Positions 1-8,465 of a stretch of DNA of 36,275 nt are shown in pieces (positions within the stretch are counted from its first letter, which is position 1; every line of letters begins with the position of its first letter). The DNA is from DALYJJ01 sp031969915 (GTDB lineage: Bacteria > Acidobacteriota > Terriglobia > Bryobacterales > Bryobacteraceae): NCBI GenBank assembly GCA_031969915.1, contig DALYJJ010000055.1, positions 1-36,275 on the forward strand. Reading direction: 5' to 3'. The notes under the pieces are model-generated. The model was not told where the DNA came from. It ran no database searches and saw nothing but the letters and a program-made list of their open reading frames with translations. The position numbers and the translations under genes were made by a program.

Positions 1-477
1 CACCACATTGCCTTCGGTGATCACCCCGCCGCCTAAGCCCGTGCCGACGATCGCCGACACGGACGTCTTGTCGCGCCCGCCTCCGAAGATCGAAAAGTGA
101 CCCCACAGCGCGGCGGCGTTGCCGTCGTTGAGATACGTCACCGGCTTGCCGAGTTTCTTCGCGAGCCCGCCGCGCATGTCGAAGCCCGCCCACTCGGCGT
201 GCACGAAGTTCGTCGATCCGCGCGCGCTCAGGACCCCCGCCGCGCTCGCCGGACCCGGCGTGTCCAGGCCCACCGCCACTACTTCGTCCGCGGCCATACC
301 CGCCTTCTTCACGGCGATTTCCAGGCCATCGGCGATCTGCTGCAAGCATATCGCCGGGCCCTCCTTCGAGCGCGCGGGGTGCTCGCACAGCCCTTCAATC
401 AGAAACTTCTCATCCGCGGAAATCAGCGTGTAATTGACGGCGGTTCCGCCCAGATCCACTCCGGCTACGACTGGCAC
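1..477 (-). CDS. ROK-family sugar kinase/regulator, partial (3' part outside window)
   Basis: The first 159 codons of a ROK-family protein, running off the left edge of the window. The N-terminus has the phosphate-binding motif VDLGGT (residues 7-12). A later LNDGNAAALWGHF stretch and the glycine-rich IVGTGLGGG segment are ROK hallmarks, the D of LNDGN being in the position of the catalytic base. Members are ATP-dependent kinases of glucose, N-acetylglucosamine or related sugars, or sugar-responsive repressors. No N-terminal helix-turn-helix precedes the kinase fold, which favours a cytoplasmic kinase. I chose a GTG start at 477, with AGGA about 10 nt upstream and no nearby in-frame ATG. It follows the SUMF1-domain gene by 56 bp on the same strand and may be co-transcribed. 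Substrate cannot be told, and the CxCGxC zinc motif region lies outside the window. Confidence 0.85.
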   Translation of the reverse strand, partial: MPVVAGVDLGGTAVNYTLISADEKFLIEGLCEHPARSKEGPAICLQQIADGLEIAVKKAGMAADEVVAVGLDTPGPASAAGVLSARGSTNFVHAEWAGFDMRGGLAKKLGKPVTYLNDGNAAALWGHFSIFGGGRDKTSVSAIVGTGLGGGVITEGNVV

Positions 478-533
478 GTGCTGTTGTCCTCGCTTGCGAT
501 CGGTTGCTGGCCGAAGCTCCTACGATAACAAGA

Positions 534-1310
534 TCACGGCTCAGCTCTGCGAACGCACCGGAAACCGGCGTCTTCGCGCCGGAAGCCGGGTGCGAAGTTT
601 TGTTTTTCGAAGATCGGAAACGGTACCGTCAGGCCGATCTGCCGCATGCGCAAGCCAGTTTTTGACGGCGGGTAAGGCTCCGGACACGACAACCAGCCAC
701 CGCCGCGCACGCTGCCCCAGCCCTTCTCGGTGATGCTGGAGTGCGGGCCGCCGTCCGCCACCCACTCCCACACGTTGCCCTCGACATCGTAGAGGCCCCA
801 GGTATTCGGCTTCTTCGACGCCACCGCGCGCGGCTTGCCGTCCGAGTTTTGCCGGTACCAAAGGTAGCGCCCGTCGATCTCTTCACCCCAATAGTGATAC
901 GTCGAGGCTCCCGCGCGAGCCGCGTATTCCCACTCCGCTTCGTTGGGCACCGCGCCGCCTGCCCAAGCGCAATAAGCTTTCGCGTCGGTCAGCGTGACCC
1001 ACACCACGGGTTGCTGCCGGGCCACGGGGAATCCGGGGTCGCGCCACGTCCGCGGTTCGGCTGCCTGCTCCGCTTCGGTCCGGTAGCCCGTCGCGTGCAC
1101 GAAGTCGGCGAACTGCCCGACGGTGACCTCCGTGCGGGCCATCCAGAACGGCTGTGCGAACTCGACTCTCTTTTTCGGAAGGTGCTTGACGCAGGGTTCC
1201 CTCTCCTCGCAGCCCATCACCGCCGAGCCTGCTGGGATCTTCACGAACCGTGGCCGGTCGGCCGCAAGGCACTCAGCCGCCAGAGCCACCAACAGAAGGG
1301 CCCGCTTCAT
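534..1310 (-). CDS. Secreted SUMF1/FGE-sulfatase-domain protein, not a canonical formylglycine enzyme
   Basis: 258 residues. An N-terminal signal peptide (about 1-17, MKRALLLVALAAECLAA) is followed by a SUMF1/FGE-type fold: IPAGSAVMG near residue 25, PVVWVTLTDAKAYCAW near 101, PNEAEWEYAARAG near 122, GLYDVEGNVWEWV at 172-184, and RGGGW near 202. Formylglycine-generating enzymes carry two catalytic cysteines just after this last motif. Here only one Cys (209) is present and the second position is missing, so sulfatase activation is unlikely. The domain is also widely used in non-FGE roles (EgtB-like enzymes, ligand binding). The ATG overlaps the stop of the upstream Rieske gene (ATGA), indicating translational coupling and perhaps a shared periplasmic function. 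Specific role unknown. Confidence 0.85.
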   Translation of the reverse strand: MKRALLLVALAAECLAADRPRFVKIPAGSAVMGCEEREPCVKHLPKKRVEFAQPFWMARTEVTVGQFADFVHATGYRTEAEQAAEPRTWRDPGFPVARQQPVVWVTLTDAKAYCAWAGGAVPNEAEWEYAARAGASTYHYWGEEIDGRYLWYRQNSDGKPRAVASKKPNTWGLYDVEGNVWEWVADGGPHSSITEKGWGSVRGGGWLSCPEPYPPSKTGLRMRQIGLTVPFPIFEKQNFAPGFRREDAGFRCVRRAEP

Positions 1311-1732
1311 GACGGCTCTCCTTCCAGGCGGATCTCCAAACGCCGTCCCGCCAACCGTGCCGGGAAAACGGGCAGCGGCCGTTTCGCGGGACCACCCAGA
1401 ACGCGTCCCTGCAAGTCGAACTCGGAGTGCCCCCAACAGGTGCACATCACGGACTTCCGCTTGTGGCTGTATGCCACCGGTCCCCCGCCATGCGTGCACT
1501 TCCGGTGCAGGGCGACATAGTGTCCTTTCGTGACGTGCGCGATCACCAGATTGAGCGCGTGCGCTGGATCGACGATCTTGGCCGCCGAGCCGGCCTTGGT
1601 GAGCCATCGGACCCTGTTGAGGTCCACCGTCACGAGGGAGCCTTCGACGCTCACGCTTGACAGCGGGACCTCGTCGACATCGCAGCACAGCAGCGGCGCG
1701 CCGGCCACCAGCAGGAATTGACGACGTTCCAT
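1307..1732 (-). CDS. Exported Rieske [2Fe-2S] protein
   Basis: 141 residues with the Rieske cluster motif C79-T-H81 ... C99-W-G-H102, the CxH-x17-CxxH pattern that ligates a 2Fe-2S cluster by two Cys and two His. An N-terminal MERRQFLLVAGAPLLCC segment (twin Arg, hydrophobic run, Cys) suggests Tat export, possibly as a lipoprotein, fitting the need to export a folded iron-sulfur protein. The start at 1732 is set by a strong GGAGG six bases upstream. There is no oxygenase or cytochrome bc partner nearby. The only linked gene is the coupled SUMF1-domain protein, so it is probably a small electron carrier or a structural Rieske protein. Confident of the fold, not of the role. Confidence 0.85.
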   Translation of the reverse strand: MERRQFLLVAGAPLLCCDVDEVPLSSVSVEGSLVTVDLNRVRWLTKAGSAAKIVDPAHALNLVIAHVTKGHYVALHRKCTHGGGPVAYSHKRKSVMCTCWGHSEFDLQGRVLGGPAKRPLPVFPARLAGRRLEIRLEGEPS

Positions 1733-1805
1733 TCACGACCTCCGCCCCGAAACTACCAGGGGGAAGCTCAGGCGAAAACGCTCGAAACGGTTCCTCTAAC
1801 CGTTA

Positions 1806-3365
1806 CTAACGGCTCCGATCCGCCGAGAAAACCGGGGACGGACGAGACGTTCCCTGGTTTTGCCGATCGACGGATGCGGGGGACTTCTCGTCCGTCCCCG
1901 GCTTACCGAACTGGGCTTCGAAGAGGCGGGTCATCCAGGAGCGGTGTGCTTCCAGGTACTCGTCGAAGCGATCCGGTCGGGCCGGGTCGAACTCCGGCAC
2001 GTCGCAGTCCCACGCCAAGGGCGGCCGCTCTCCACTCACCACGCCGGAACTGTCGTCGGGCCGGCCTTCGTGTCTGCCGAAGTACTGGTTCGCTTCGAAC
2101 ACCACACCTCTTGCCCGCCCGTTGCCCGCGCCGATGTCGTATGTCCCATCCTCGCGCCGCCCGACCGCATGCCCGTAACGCGCCAGGCCGTCGACATAGA
2201 AGCGGTTGTTGCGGAAGGTCAAGCCGTCGGCCCAACCCGACCAATCCGTGAGCAGGAGCATCTGCACATCCAGCCCCGCCCCCACGTAAACCACGTTGTC
2301 GTGCACCAGCGTCCGCTCCGCAGCGCTCACGTGAAAGATGCGCGCCCGGTCGTTCCGGCTGATGTTGTACCGCGCGATCGTCCCGAGGTTGCCGATATTC
2401 TCCGACTCGTTCCGCTGGCCCGGGGTACAGATGAGCAGGAACCCGCCTTCGTTGTCGTGGCTGTAGTTGTACTCGAAAATCGTGTTTCGCGAGTTATAGT
2501 CGGAGTCGAATCCCTGTCCGTCCAAGGTTGTCCGCGTGAACGCTGCCTCGTTCCACCGGAAGAGCGAATTGTCGGTACTCCACGGCCAAATACCCGCGTT
2601 GTACGTGTTCGCGCGCCGGTTGCAATCGCGTGCGATGTTGTGTTCGATCAGGGCGCCATCGGTGGCCCAGGGCACGATGCCGTCCCCGCCGATGTCGGCC
2701 ACGTAGTTGTCCCGGATCACGACGTTCAGACTCGGAAACCATCGCGTTCGCGGCCAATGATAGCTTTGCGCCGCGATCGCCGACCGGTCCACCCGCCACA
2801 CGATGTTGCGTTCGATCACCAGCCCGTCGAAGCGGCTCGGCGTCCGGTTGCCGTTGGTTCGGAAGATGATCCCGCCGTTGTCCTTCTTCTTGTTCGTTCC
2901 GTTCACATCGTGGATGTAGAGGCCTGCGATCACGATGTGCCTCGCGGTGCCAAAGTTGTCCACGAAGATGTGCACCCCGCGCCGCTCCGCGGCCTCCGGG
3001 CCGGTGTTCGTTACCTCCAGGTTTCGAACCTCGACCCATTCGACGTTGTAGAGCCGCACCGCGTCATCGAACCGCCCACCCGCGTCGATGCGCGGCCGCG
3101 GCCCTTCGCCGTGGCGGTCCACAACGATCGGCGCGCCCTCGGCGCCCGAACTCGATAACACCAGTTGGCCCCGCCAGGTCTGTCCGGCCCGGAACAACAC
3201 GCGGTCCCCCGGCCGGAACTGGGCGGCGTTCACCTTGTCCAGGCTCCGCCAGGCTGCCGCTGAAGTCTCCCCGCTGTTCCCGTCATCGCCCGCCGACGCA
3301 TCCACGTAATACTCGGTCCCGGTCAGGATTCCGGTCAGAACGAAAAAGAGAGCCAGACGTCTCAT
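1806..3365 (-). CDS. Secreted right-handed parallel beta-helix protein
   Basis: 519 residues. A signal peptide (about 1-16) is followed by YYVDASAGDDGNSGE, typical of extracellular pectate-lyase-like beta-helix proteins, then PGDRVLFRAGQTWRG and repeated short strands with N/D/G turns (NVVIRDNYV, GLVIERNIV, NTIFEYNYSHDNEGG). This architecture fits polysaccharide lyases, glycosidases or carbohydrate-binding proteins, and the substrate cannot be assigned. The last about 31 codons pass through a palindromic repeat (1832-1901), so the C-terminus after EAQFG (KPGTDEKSP...) is probably not ancestral and the present stop was supplied by sequence beyond the insertion. A TATGCT box ends 7 nt before the ATG, with no Shine-Dalgarno, so the transcript may be leaderless. 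The gene lies just past the end of the phage-like module. Confidence 0.85.
   Translation of the reverse strand: MRRLALFFVLTGILTGTEYYVDASAGDDGNSGETSAAAWRSLDKVNAAQFRPGDRVLFRAGQTWRGQLVLSSSGAEGAPIVVDRHGEGPRPRIDAGGRFDDAVRLYNVEWVEVRNLEVTNTGPEAAERRGVHIFVDNFGTARHIVIAGLYIHDVNGTNKKKDNGGIIFRTNGNRTPSRFDGLVIERNIVWRVDRSAIAAQSYHWPRTRWFPSLNVVIRDNYVADIGGDGIVPWATDGALIEHNIARDCNRRANTYNAGIWPWSTDNSLFRWNEAAFTRTTLDGQGFDSDYNSRNTIFEYNYSHDNEGGFLLICTPGQRNESENIGNLGTIARYNISRNDRARIFHVSAAERTLVHDNVVYVGAGLDVQMLLLTDWSGWADGLTFRNNRFYVDGLARYGHAVGRREDGTYDIGAGNGRARGVVFEANQYFGRHEGRPDDSSGVVSGERPPLAWDCDVPEFDPARPDRFDEYLEAHRSWMTRLFEAQFGKPGTDEKSPASVDRQNQGTSRPSPVFSADRSR
1832..1901. repeat. REP-like palindromic element inside the 3' end of a CDS
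   Basis: Perfect 16-bp inverted repeat: CCGGGGACGGACGAGA at 1832-1847 and its reverse complement at 1886-1901. The next bases inward also nearly pair (GTTCCC against GGGGAC), and the centre holds CCGATCGACGG. Such GGGGAC-tipped palindromes resemble the REP/MITE elements mobilised by REP-associated tyrosine transposases. No transposase lies in the window. The whole element is translated as the C-terminal tail of the beta-helix gene. Confidence 0.75.
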
Positions 3366-3378
3366 TTAACCAAGCATA
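3366..3378 (-). promoter_or_regulatory. -10 box TATGCT and 7-nt spacer to ATG (leaderless start) of beta-helix gene
   Basis: On the minus strand TATGCT (3378-3373) is followed by TGGTTAA and the ATG at 3365. No Shine-Dalgarno is present. Transcription from this box would begin at or next to the start codon. The same arrangement recurs at other genes in this window. Confidence 0.5.
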
Positions 3379-3411
3379 CCGCGTGCGGCCCGGCCGTCCG
3401 CGATACTGTCG

Positions 3412-6400
3412 TCACAGACGAATCACCACCGTCAGATCCCTCCCCGGGTTTCCCCCACCCACGTCGCCCACTGAGGTGATGTCGATCTGCAACTCCCCAA
3501 GGCTCCGTAGGGGCTCAAGGCCGAACCCGTCGATCACGTTCGACATCGTCTCCCCTGCTGTGATGGTCAACGTTCCGACCACGTCGGAGTCCTGCCGAAG
3601 CACCACCGTCACCGTCCCTTGCGACGGCGGCTCCTTGAGAACCGCGAACACATCCCGCACCGAATATGCGCGTTCGACAACCAGCGGTGGCGCCGCCGCG
3701 CTCTGCACCGCCAGATACCCTTCCACCTGGATCGCATACTGCCCGCCGGACAGCGTCCGAAGGCCCTGGTCCACCAGCGCCGTGTAACTATACCTCGTGA
3801 TTCCGCTGTTGCCCCTTGCGTTCGTCACGAATAACTCGGCCACGGACACTCTCGTGTTCGGAAGAAAGAGCGTTGCCGCGTAATTCCCGCTCGCCGGACT
3901 TCCGAAGAAGTCTCGAGCGAAGGGAATCACGCTGGATCGCCGGTCAAGATGATAGACCGCCGTTCCAGCGGGATGCGCGGTGATGTTACTGCCGTGAGAG
4001 CCTCGTGTGACGCGATAACCGTCACCGCCGCTCAGTACCTCGGTGATGATCATCACCTCACGCCCGGTCTGGAGCCATTGCCCGATCTGTCCCGGAACCA
4101 CGCCGCTCACGAACAGCTCGTCTCCGGAAGTGCTCAAGTCGGAGGTCAGTGCAAAGGACGATGGCCCATTCAACTCGTTCCAGAACCCCACCGTCAACGT
4201 CCCGGCCTGGATCGACCGCGTCCGCTCGAGACTCGGAAACGCAACGCCCACGATCTCGAGGTTCCCCTGGCCGTCCGTGGAGAGACCGAACACTGGCGCG
4301 TCGGCCACGTCGGAATCCAGAACCAGTCCGTTCGCCCCGCCGATCTGCCAGCGCGCCACGGTGCACAACTCCAACGGGCACTCTTCATCGAAGACGTTTG
4401 CTGGACGCCCAAGAACCTGAACCGTCGTGCCCGCGCGGTTAGGCACTTCGAACCTCACTGGGCTGGAGGGCGCGCTAGCCGCGAAATGCCAGGCACTCTC
4501 GCTAACCGCGAACTTGCTGGAACTGTCCGGAGTAACCGCCCAATTTCCCGCGATGGTGATTGCAGTCGCGGTATTGGCAATGGCCAGCGCCTCCTGTCCG
4601 GCGCCCTTGCCCGCGGTGATCCGCACCGCCATCCCGCGGTGCTCGTCTACCACCATCTGCAACGCCGTGTGGCCGATGCTGTTCGTCGAAGCGATGTTCG
4701 CGGCGTGCTCGGGACGCGCTTCCAGCCGCCAGTAGAAGTTCGCATGGTCATAGTTGGCGTCGGGTGGCGGCTGCGTCATCGCGGTTGCGCCGAGATCCAC
4801 GAACGTTGATCCCAACGCCACCTGGTTGGCGATGCACAGCAACTGTTGCGGGGTACTCCCGCGATACACGCGAAAGCCCGTCGCGCCAGACGGGAAACTT
4901 AGTTCCTTCAGCGTTACACGGTTCGTGGAAGTCAACGCTGGAATGCCAGCTCTGGTTACAAATGAGAGTGCGCCCTCTCCGCCGTTGCCGTCCAATGCAG
5001 ACACCGCGTAGTAGTAAGTTGCATTGCCAGGCAGAGTGCCGCCCGTCGTTGCGACGTCGGGAGAGAACCCGATCAGCGGAGTTCCAAGAAGCTCTTTCGA
5101 CGGCTTAGGAGGCGCGACGAAGCTCACCGCCAGCATCGCGGCTCCGCTCCCGTCCGCACTCTCCTCTGAGCTCTCCGTGATCGCAAAGTCCCCTTCCGCG
5201 AAAGGACGCGGAATCGCGACCGCCGGCTCGCCTGCACGCCGCCCCGGCCGCAGCAGGCCGGGATCCGTCTCGTACCATCGATCCTCGTGGATCTGCGCCA
5301 TGACGCTTACCGTCGCGTAGTTCGTCCCAGGCGCCACCCGAAGAATGCGAAATGGCTGCCGGTCAAACCCTTCTTTCAGATAGGTCAACGCCACGATGTC
5401 GCCCGGACGAAGCGATAAGCCCTTCACTGTCGTCTCAAATTCAACGTACGTGTTTCCTTGCGTCGACTTATCCAGGTAAGCCCGCATGACGCGCCCGGCT
5501 TGACTGTATCCCGGTAGTCCCAGCGCGGGAAACGCCCTCGCAACCTCTTGTCCGGACTCCAGCACGTCGTCCACATCCACCAGCGAGAGGCTGTCCTGCT
5601 GGTATTCGTTAAACTGATCCTGGAACTCGGCCGACACCCGGTTCGCCGTATCCGCCGTACTCCGCGACCAGATCCGTAGCGTCGGCTCCCCTCCCCGTCG
5701 CCGCAAAATGCCGCCCGACCCGCCCGTACCGTCTCCGAACTCGTAAGCGGGCCACCCGCCGTCCAGACTTTGTGTGCTGTTGCTTCCCTCCGGCTTTTGC
5801 GGCTGTTGTAGCGCGAGCGTAGTCTCCGGCCAGACTCTCAGTTTCCCGTCGCGGCCGTACCCCAACCCAAGCATTGACCCGCTGCGAATCCCCCGCACTA
5901 CTTCCGCTGCGCTTCGCCTCCGGCTCAAGACGAGGTTGCATTGGTACCTGGGCACTTCAACAGGATTGCCGTTGACATCTGAAGATTGGACTGGATATGA
6001 ACAGAACTCCGCCGCCGCGGCAAAGCTCGCCATGTCAATCTCACTGAGCCTCCAGCCACTCCGCCGGCAAACGTCCAGCAGCACCCATGCCGGGTTATTC
6101 GTGAACTCCTCGCCCAGATAAGCACCCTCGGTGTCGAAGCGGGGCAGCTTCAATCCCCGGAGCAGGACTTTGATCTTCGGAAGCGGGTCGCCGTCGCTGA
6201 TCCGGTTGGGCAGAACGAGCGACAGGTATGCCATGCTGCCGTACGGATCCCCCAGCGGTGCGCCGCCGGCGTCCGTGAAGTCCAGATTGAAGCCGCCGTT
6301 CCTGCCGCCGTCGGTGACCACGTTGTACCAGCCTGTGCCGGTCATGTTCTGTCCGGTTTGTCCGGCGGGAATCTCGACATCGTTCGCGATGACCTTGATG

Positions 6401-7314
6401 ACTCCTTCGATCTGCCCGCCGCCGAGCAGAACTTCCATGCGAGTTAGATTCCCGTCGTTCCTTGCGAAAACAACTGGCGGATAGTACCAGGCCGTGCCAT
6501 AGACGAGCGGTACAAAGTCGTTGTACTTACCTGCGTTCTCGGTTGGCGTCGAGACGTGGCGGCCGTTCTCTCCGAAACTCCTTGCCAGGATGCTTGAAGG
6601 CACGAACTCAATGCCGCCAAAGCGCTTCGTCGCGCGGCCCGCCGAGTCCTCCTTAAACATGCCTCGCTGCTCGCATTGAGTCCGGGAGTAATCGCAGGTC
6701 AAGTAAGGTTGGCCATTCACCAGGTTTCCAACTCCACCAGGTTGATCCGGTGAATAACCACAACGGTGGAAAAGACCGTACTTTCCCTCCGGACCCCCGT
6801 CCACCGCCATCGCACGCTGGCTTCCCGTCTGCGGGAACAGCCATGGGCACCGCCGCTGTATGCGGACTTCTGGAAGCAAGGAGCGCTGCAGCGAAAGGCG
6901 GTTCGTGAACGATAACCTGATCTCCGTCTCCGTGATCTCTTCGGGAGGATTCCCCACCCCCAGAAAGAGCGGGAAGGGATCGCTGACGGGGAGTTGCTCC
7001 TTCAGATCGTAGAACACAAACCGGACGGTGACCCGCGAGCCTTTCCAACCCGTCGACCGCTCGACCTGCGAGAAATGCGAATCGACGTTCGACAGACTCA
7101 CCGCCAGTCTCGTTACCGCGTCGAATCCGTCCTCGGATGATGATTTGAATTCGAAGAGGTTATGCCGGACAACCCGCGGTTGGTAGACCACTCCCGCCAC
7201 AATCGCTTTGTGCGTGGACCAGTGTTCCACCGATCCATCGCGCAACTCGCAGTCGAACAGCAACAACGGCGTGTCTAATTCCTGGCGTTCTTTTATGATG
7301 TATGGACTCGTCAT
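3412..7314 (-). CDS. Phage tail-tip/host-specificity protein, gpL-like N-terminus fused to gpJ-like body
   Basis: 1300 residues, the largest and last gene of the tail module. Residues 1-220 resemble tail-tip proteins of the lambda gpL/DUF2163 kind: a beta domain followed by four cysteines (C156, C185, C207, C214) with a final CDYSRTQC spacing like the iron-sulfur-binding tail of gpL. The following RFGGIEFVP also fits that family. The middle (about 220-700) is a gpJ-like hub region. About residues 735-860 look like fibronectin-III modules (YYYAVSALDGNGGEG, GFRVYRGSTP). The C-terminal third is low-similarity beta-rich, the likely receptor-facing part. It probably forms the tail tip that contacts the recipient cell. 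The start overlaps nothing; the gene follows the 264-residue protein by 3 bp. Confident of tail-tip role, moderately of the L-J fusion. Confidence 0.8.
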   Translation of the reverse strand: MTSPYIIKERQELDTPLLLFDCELRDGSVEHWSTHKAIVAGVVYQPRVVRHNLFEFKSSSEDGFDAVTRLAVSLSNVDSHFSQVERSTGWKGSRVTVRFVFYDLKEQLPVSDPFPLFLGVGNPPEEITETEIRLSFTNRLSLQRSLLPEVRIQRRCPWLFPQTGSQRAMAVDGGPEGKYGLFHRCGYSPDQPGGVGNLVNGQPYLTCDYSRTQCEQRGMFKEDSAGRATKRFGGIEFVPSSILARSFGENGRHVSTPTENAGKYNDFVPLVYGTAWYYPPVVFARNDGNLTRMEVLLGGGQIEGVIKVIANDVEIPAGQTGQNMTGTGWYNVVTDGGRNGGFNLDFTDAGGAPLGDPYGSMAYLSLVLPNRISDGDPLPKIKVLLRGLKLPRFDTEGAYLGEEFTNNPAWVLLDVCRRSGWRLSEIDMASFAAAAEFCSYPVQSSDVNGNPVEVPRYQCNLVLSRRRSAAEVVRGIRSGSMLGLGYGRDGKLRVWPETTLALQQPQKPEGSNSTQSLDGGWPAYEFGDGTGGSGGILRRRGGEPTLRIWSRSTADTANRVSAEFQDQFNEYQQDSLSLVDVDDVLESGQEVARAFPALGLPGYSQAGRVMRAYLDKSTQGNTYVEFETTVKGLSLRPGDIVALTYLKEGFDRQPFRILRVAPGTNYATVSVMAQIHEDRWYETDPGLLRPGRRAGEPAVAIPRPFAEGDFAITESSEESADGSGAAMLAVSFVAPPKPSKELLGTPLIGFSPDVATTGGTLPGNATYYYAVSALDGNGGEGALSFVTRAGIPALTSTNRVTLKELSFPSGATGFRVYRGSTPQQLLCIANQVALGSTFVDLGATAMTQPPPDANYDHANFYWRLEARPEHAANIASTNSIGHTALQMVVDEHRGMAVRITAGKGAGQEALAIANTATAITIAGNWAVTPDSSSKFAVSESAWHFAASAPSSPVRFEVPNRAGTTVQVLGRPANVFDEECPLELCTVARWQIGGANGLVLDSDVADAPVFGLSTDGQGNLEIVGVAFPSLERTRSIQAGTLTVGFWNELNGPSSFALTSDLSTSGDELFVSGVVPGQIGQWLQTGREVMIITEVLSGGDGYRVTRGSHGSNITAHPAGTAVYHLDRRSSVIPFARDFFGSPASGNYAATLFLPNTRVSVAELFVTNARGNSGITRYSYTALVDQGLRTLSGGQYAIQVEGYLAVQSAAAPPLVVERAYSVRDVFAVLKEPPSQGTVTVVLRQDSDVVGTLTITAGETMSNVIDGFGLEPLRSLGELQIDITSVGDVGGGNPGRDLTVVIRL

Positions 7315-7317
7315 TGC

Positions 7318-8112
7318 CTACAGCCCTCTCGCAATCAGTCGAACGTGAGCTTCGAACAGCCCGTTCGCCGCCGCCACCACGCGCAGAGAATCCTCGGCAT
7401 ACCGCGCATCGTTGAATACGCCAGAACGGGAGGTAGTGCGCCGATAACTACTCGGCGCCGGTTGAGGATCGACTTGAAATCCGAAAACATCGATTGCGGC
7501 GCCAGGTGCCATCTCGACCGCAAACGTGATGTTCGCCCCGCTCTGCCCGAGTTTCGCGGCACTGCTGACCCGTTGCCACCCTTCGTTGACCGGGCGATCG
7601 GCCGCCACCGAAGTCTGCCCACCCTCGTGGATCAGACGGATTGCATCCGGTCCGGTGCTCCGGGCGTACAGGCTGAACGCGTAGGTGAAGCCCGCAGGCG
7701 CCGGAATCGTCTGTGCGACGCGCTGAGGCGTGATCGCTGTGTTGACCAGTCGCCATGCTGCCGTTCCGCCCAGCGGATCGGGCTGTCCTCCGGTCTTTCC
7801 AACCAGCGGACCCGTGTCCCACACCGCGTCCGCCAGGTTCTCGCTCCACCGCAACAGGTTGCTCGCGGCGTCCAGAAAGGTGAAGCGTCGCAGACGGCCC
7901 TCGGCCTCAGCGAAGTGGGTCTCGAGCCAGGTTCGCTCGTCCGAAGTCAAACCCTTGTACCGTATCTCCCACTCAACCGTGGCGCTGTTTTGATCGGCGA
8001 GCCGAAACTCGTATCCGTCCGGTGACTCGGTACGCGCTGTGCGGATCCTCTGAACGCGCGTGAGCGGATACTGGACCTGCGCGCCGCTGGAAAGCTGTGG
8101 GAAGGGACTCAT
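7318..8112 (-). CDS. Distal tail protein with C-terminal carbohydrate-binding-like domain
   Basis: 264 residues. The N-terminal about 100 residues (VEWEIRYKGLTSDERTWLETHF...RRFTFLDAASNLL) resemble the small distal-tail domain of lambda gpM/DUF2460-type proteins, ending in the FxF-D motif that normally closes such domains. The remainder (from LRWSENL) forms a separate jelly-roll-like module with AWRLVNT, FTYAFSLYARS and EGWQRVSSAAKL segments, like the carbohydrate-binding modules found on phage tails, which would let the tail grip surface glycans. The ATG overlaps the stop of the upstream tail gene by 4 bp (8109-8112) and the next gene starts 3 bp after, so the three distal-tail genes are translationally coupled. 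Assignment rests on position and motif resemblance only. Confidence 0.65.
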   Translation of the reverse strand: MSPFPQLSSGAQVQYPLTRVQRIRTARTESPDGYEFRLADQNSATVEWEIRYKGLTSDERTWLETHFAEAEGRLRRFTFLDAASNLLRWSENLADAVWDTGPLVGKTGGQPDPLGGTAAWRLVNTAITPQRVAQTIPAPAGFTYAFSLYARSTGPDAIRLIHEGGQTSVAADRPVNEGWQRVSSAAKLGQSGANITFAVEMAPGAAIDVFGFQVDPQPAPSSYRRTTSRSGVFNDARYAEDSLRVVAAANGLFEAHVRLIARGL

Positions 8113-8462
8113 GGAAGTTCTCGAATCGTAATTTCTAAGTTGCTTTGCTGTTCGCCTGTGTATTCGACCCGGAGGGCGTCTCCCTCAATGCGGCACCGCG
8201 GGTACGAGAGGCCGCTCCAGGGATCTTGGAAAACGAACTCCTCCCTCTGGCCTTGCATTGCCAGAAAGAAGTCCTGAACCTTCGCGAGTTCCTCGTGGCT
8301 CACCAGGTCAAGGCGGATCGTCCAACGTTGCAGACCCCGGCCTCGGAAGCGGTAAGCCTGCTCGCTCCCGTCGACGAAGGAGTGAAGCTGGGTTGAGTAT
8401 GATGCGTCGCGTGCGTTCGGGCACTGCGTGACAGCGCCCGTCGAGAGAACGGGAAAGGTCAT
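8109..8462 (-). CDS. Minor tail protein (gpM/DUF2460-like)
   Basis: 117 residues: TFPVLSTGAVTQCPNARD at the start, a central GLQRWTIRLDLVSHEELAKVQDFFLAMQGQREEFVFQDPW and a C-terminal VEYTGEQQSNLEITIREL. The pattern of a strand-turn-strand domain with EFxFxDPW is typical of small tail-tip proteins that cap the tail tube and link it to the hub (lambda gpM, DUF2460). It lies directly between the tape-measure-like gene and a second gene that begins with a related domain, so the two may be an ancient duplication, one having gained a carbohydrate-binding module. It overlaps the next gene by 4 bp. Function inferred from position and motif. Confidence 0.65.
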   Translation of the reverse strand: MTFPVLSTGAVTQCPNARDASYSTQLHSFVDGSEQAYRFRGRGLQRWTIRLDLVSHEELAKVQDFFLAMQGQREEFVFQDPWSGLSYPRCRIEGDALRVEYTGEQQSNLEITIRELP

Positions 8463-8465
8463 CGC

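Noticed and set aside
534..1736. Single 400-codon gene covering the SUMF1 region and the Rieske region
   Set aside because: The first 142 codons are a shadow of the Rieske gene; the signal peptide starts at the ATG at 1310, which overlaps the Rieske stop.
3379..3411. Phage attachment site at the left border of the module
   Set aside because: I found no direct repeat shared with the right border (17134-17419), no tRNA end and no integrase.
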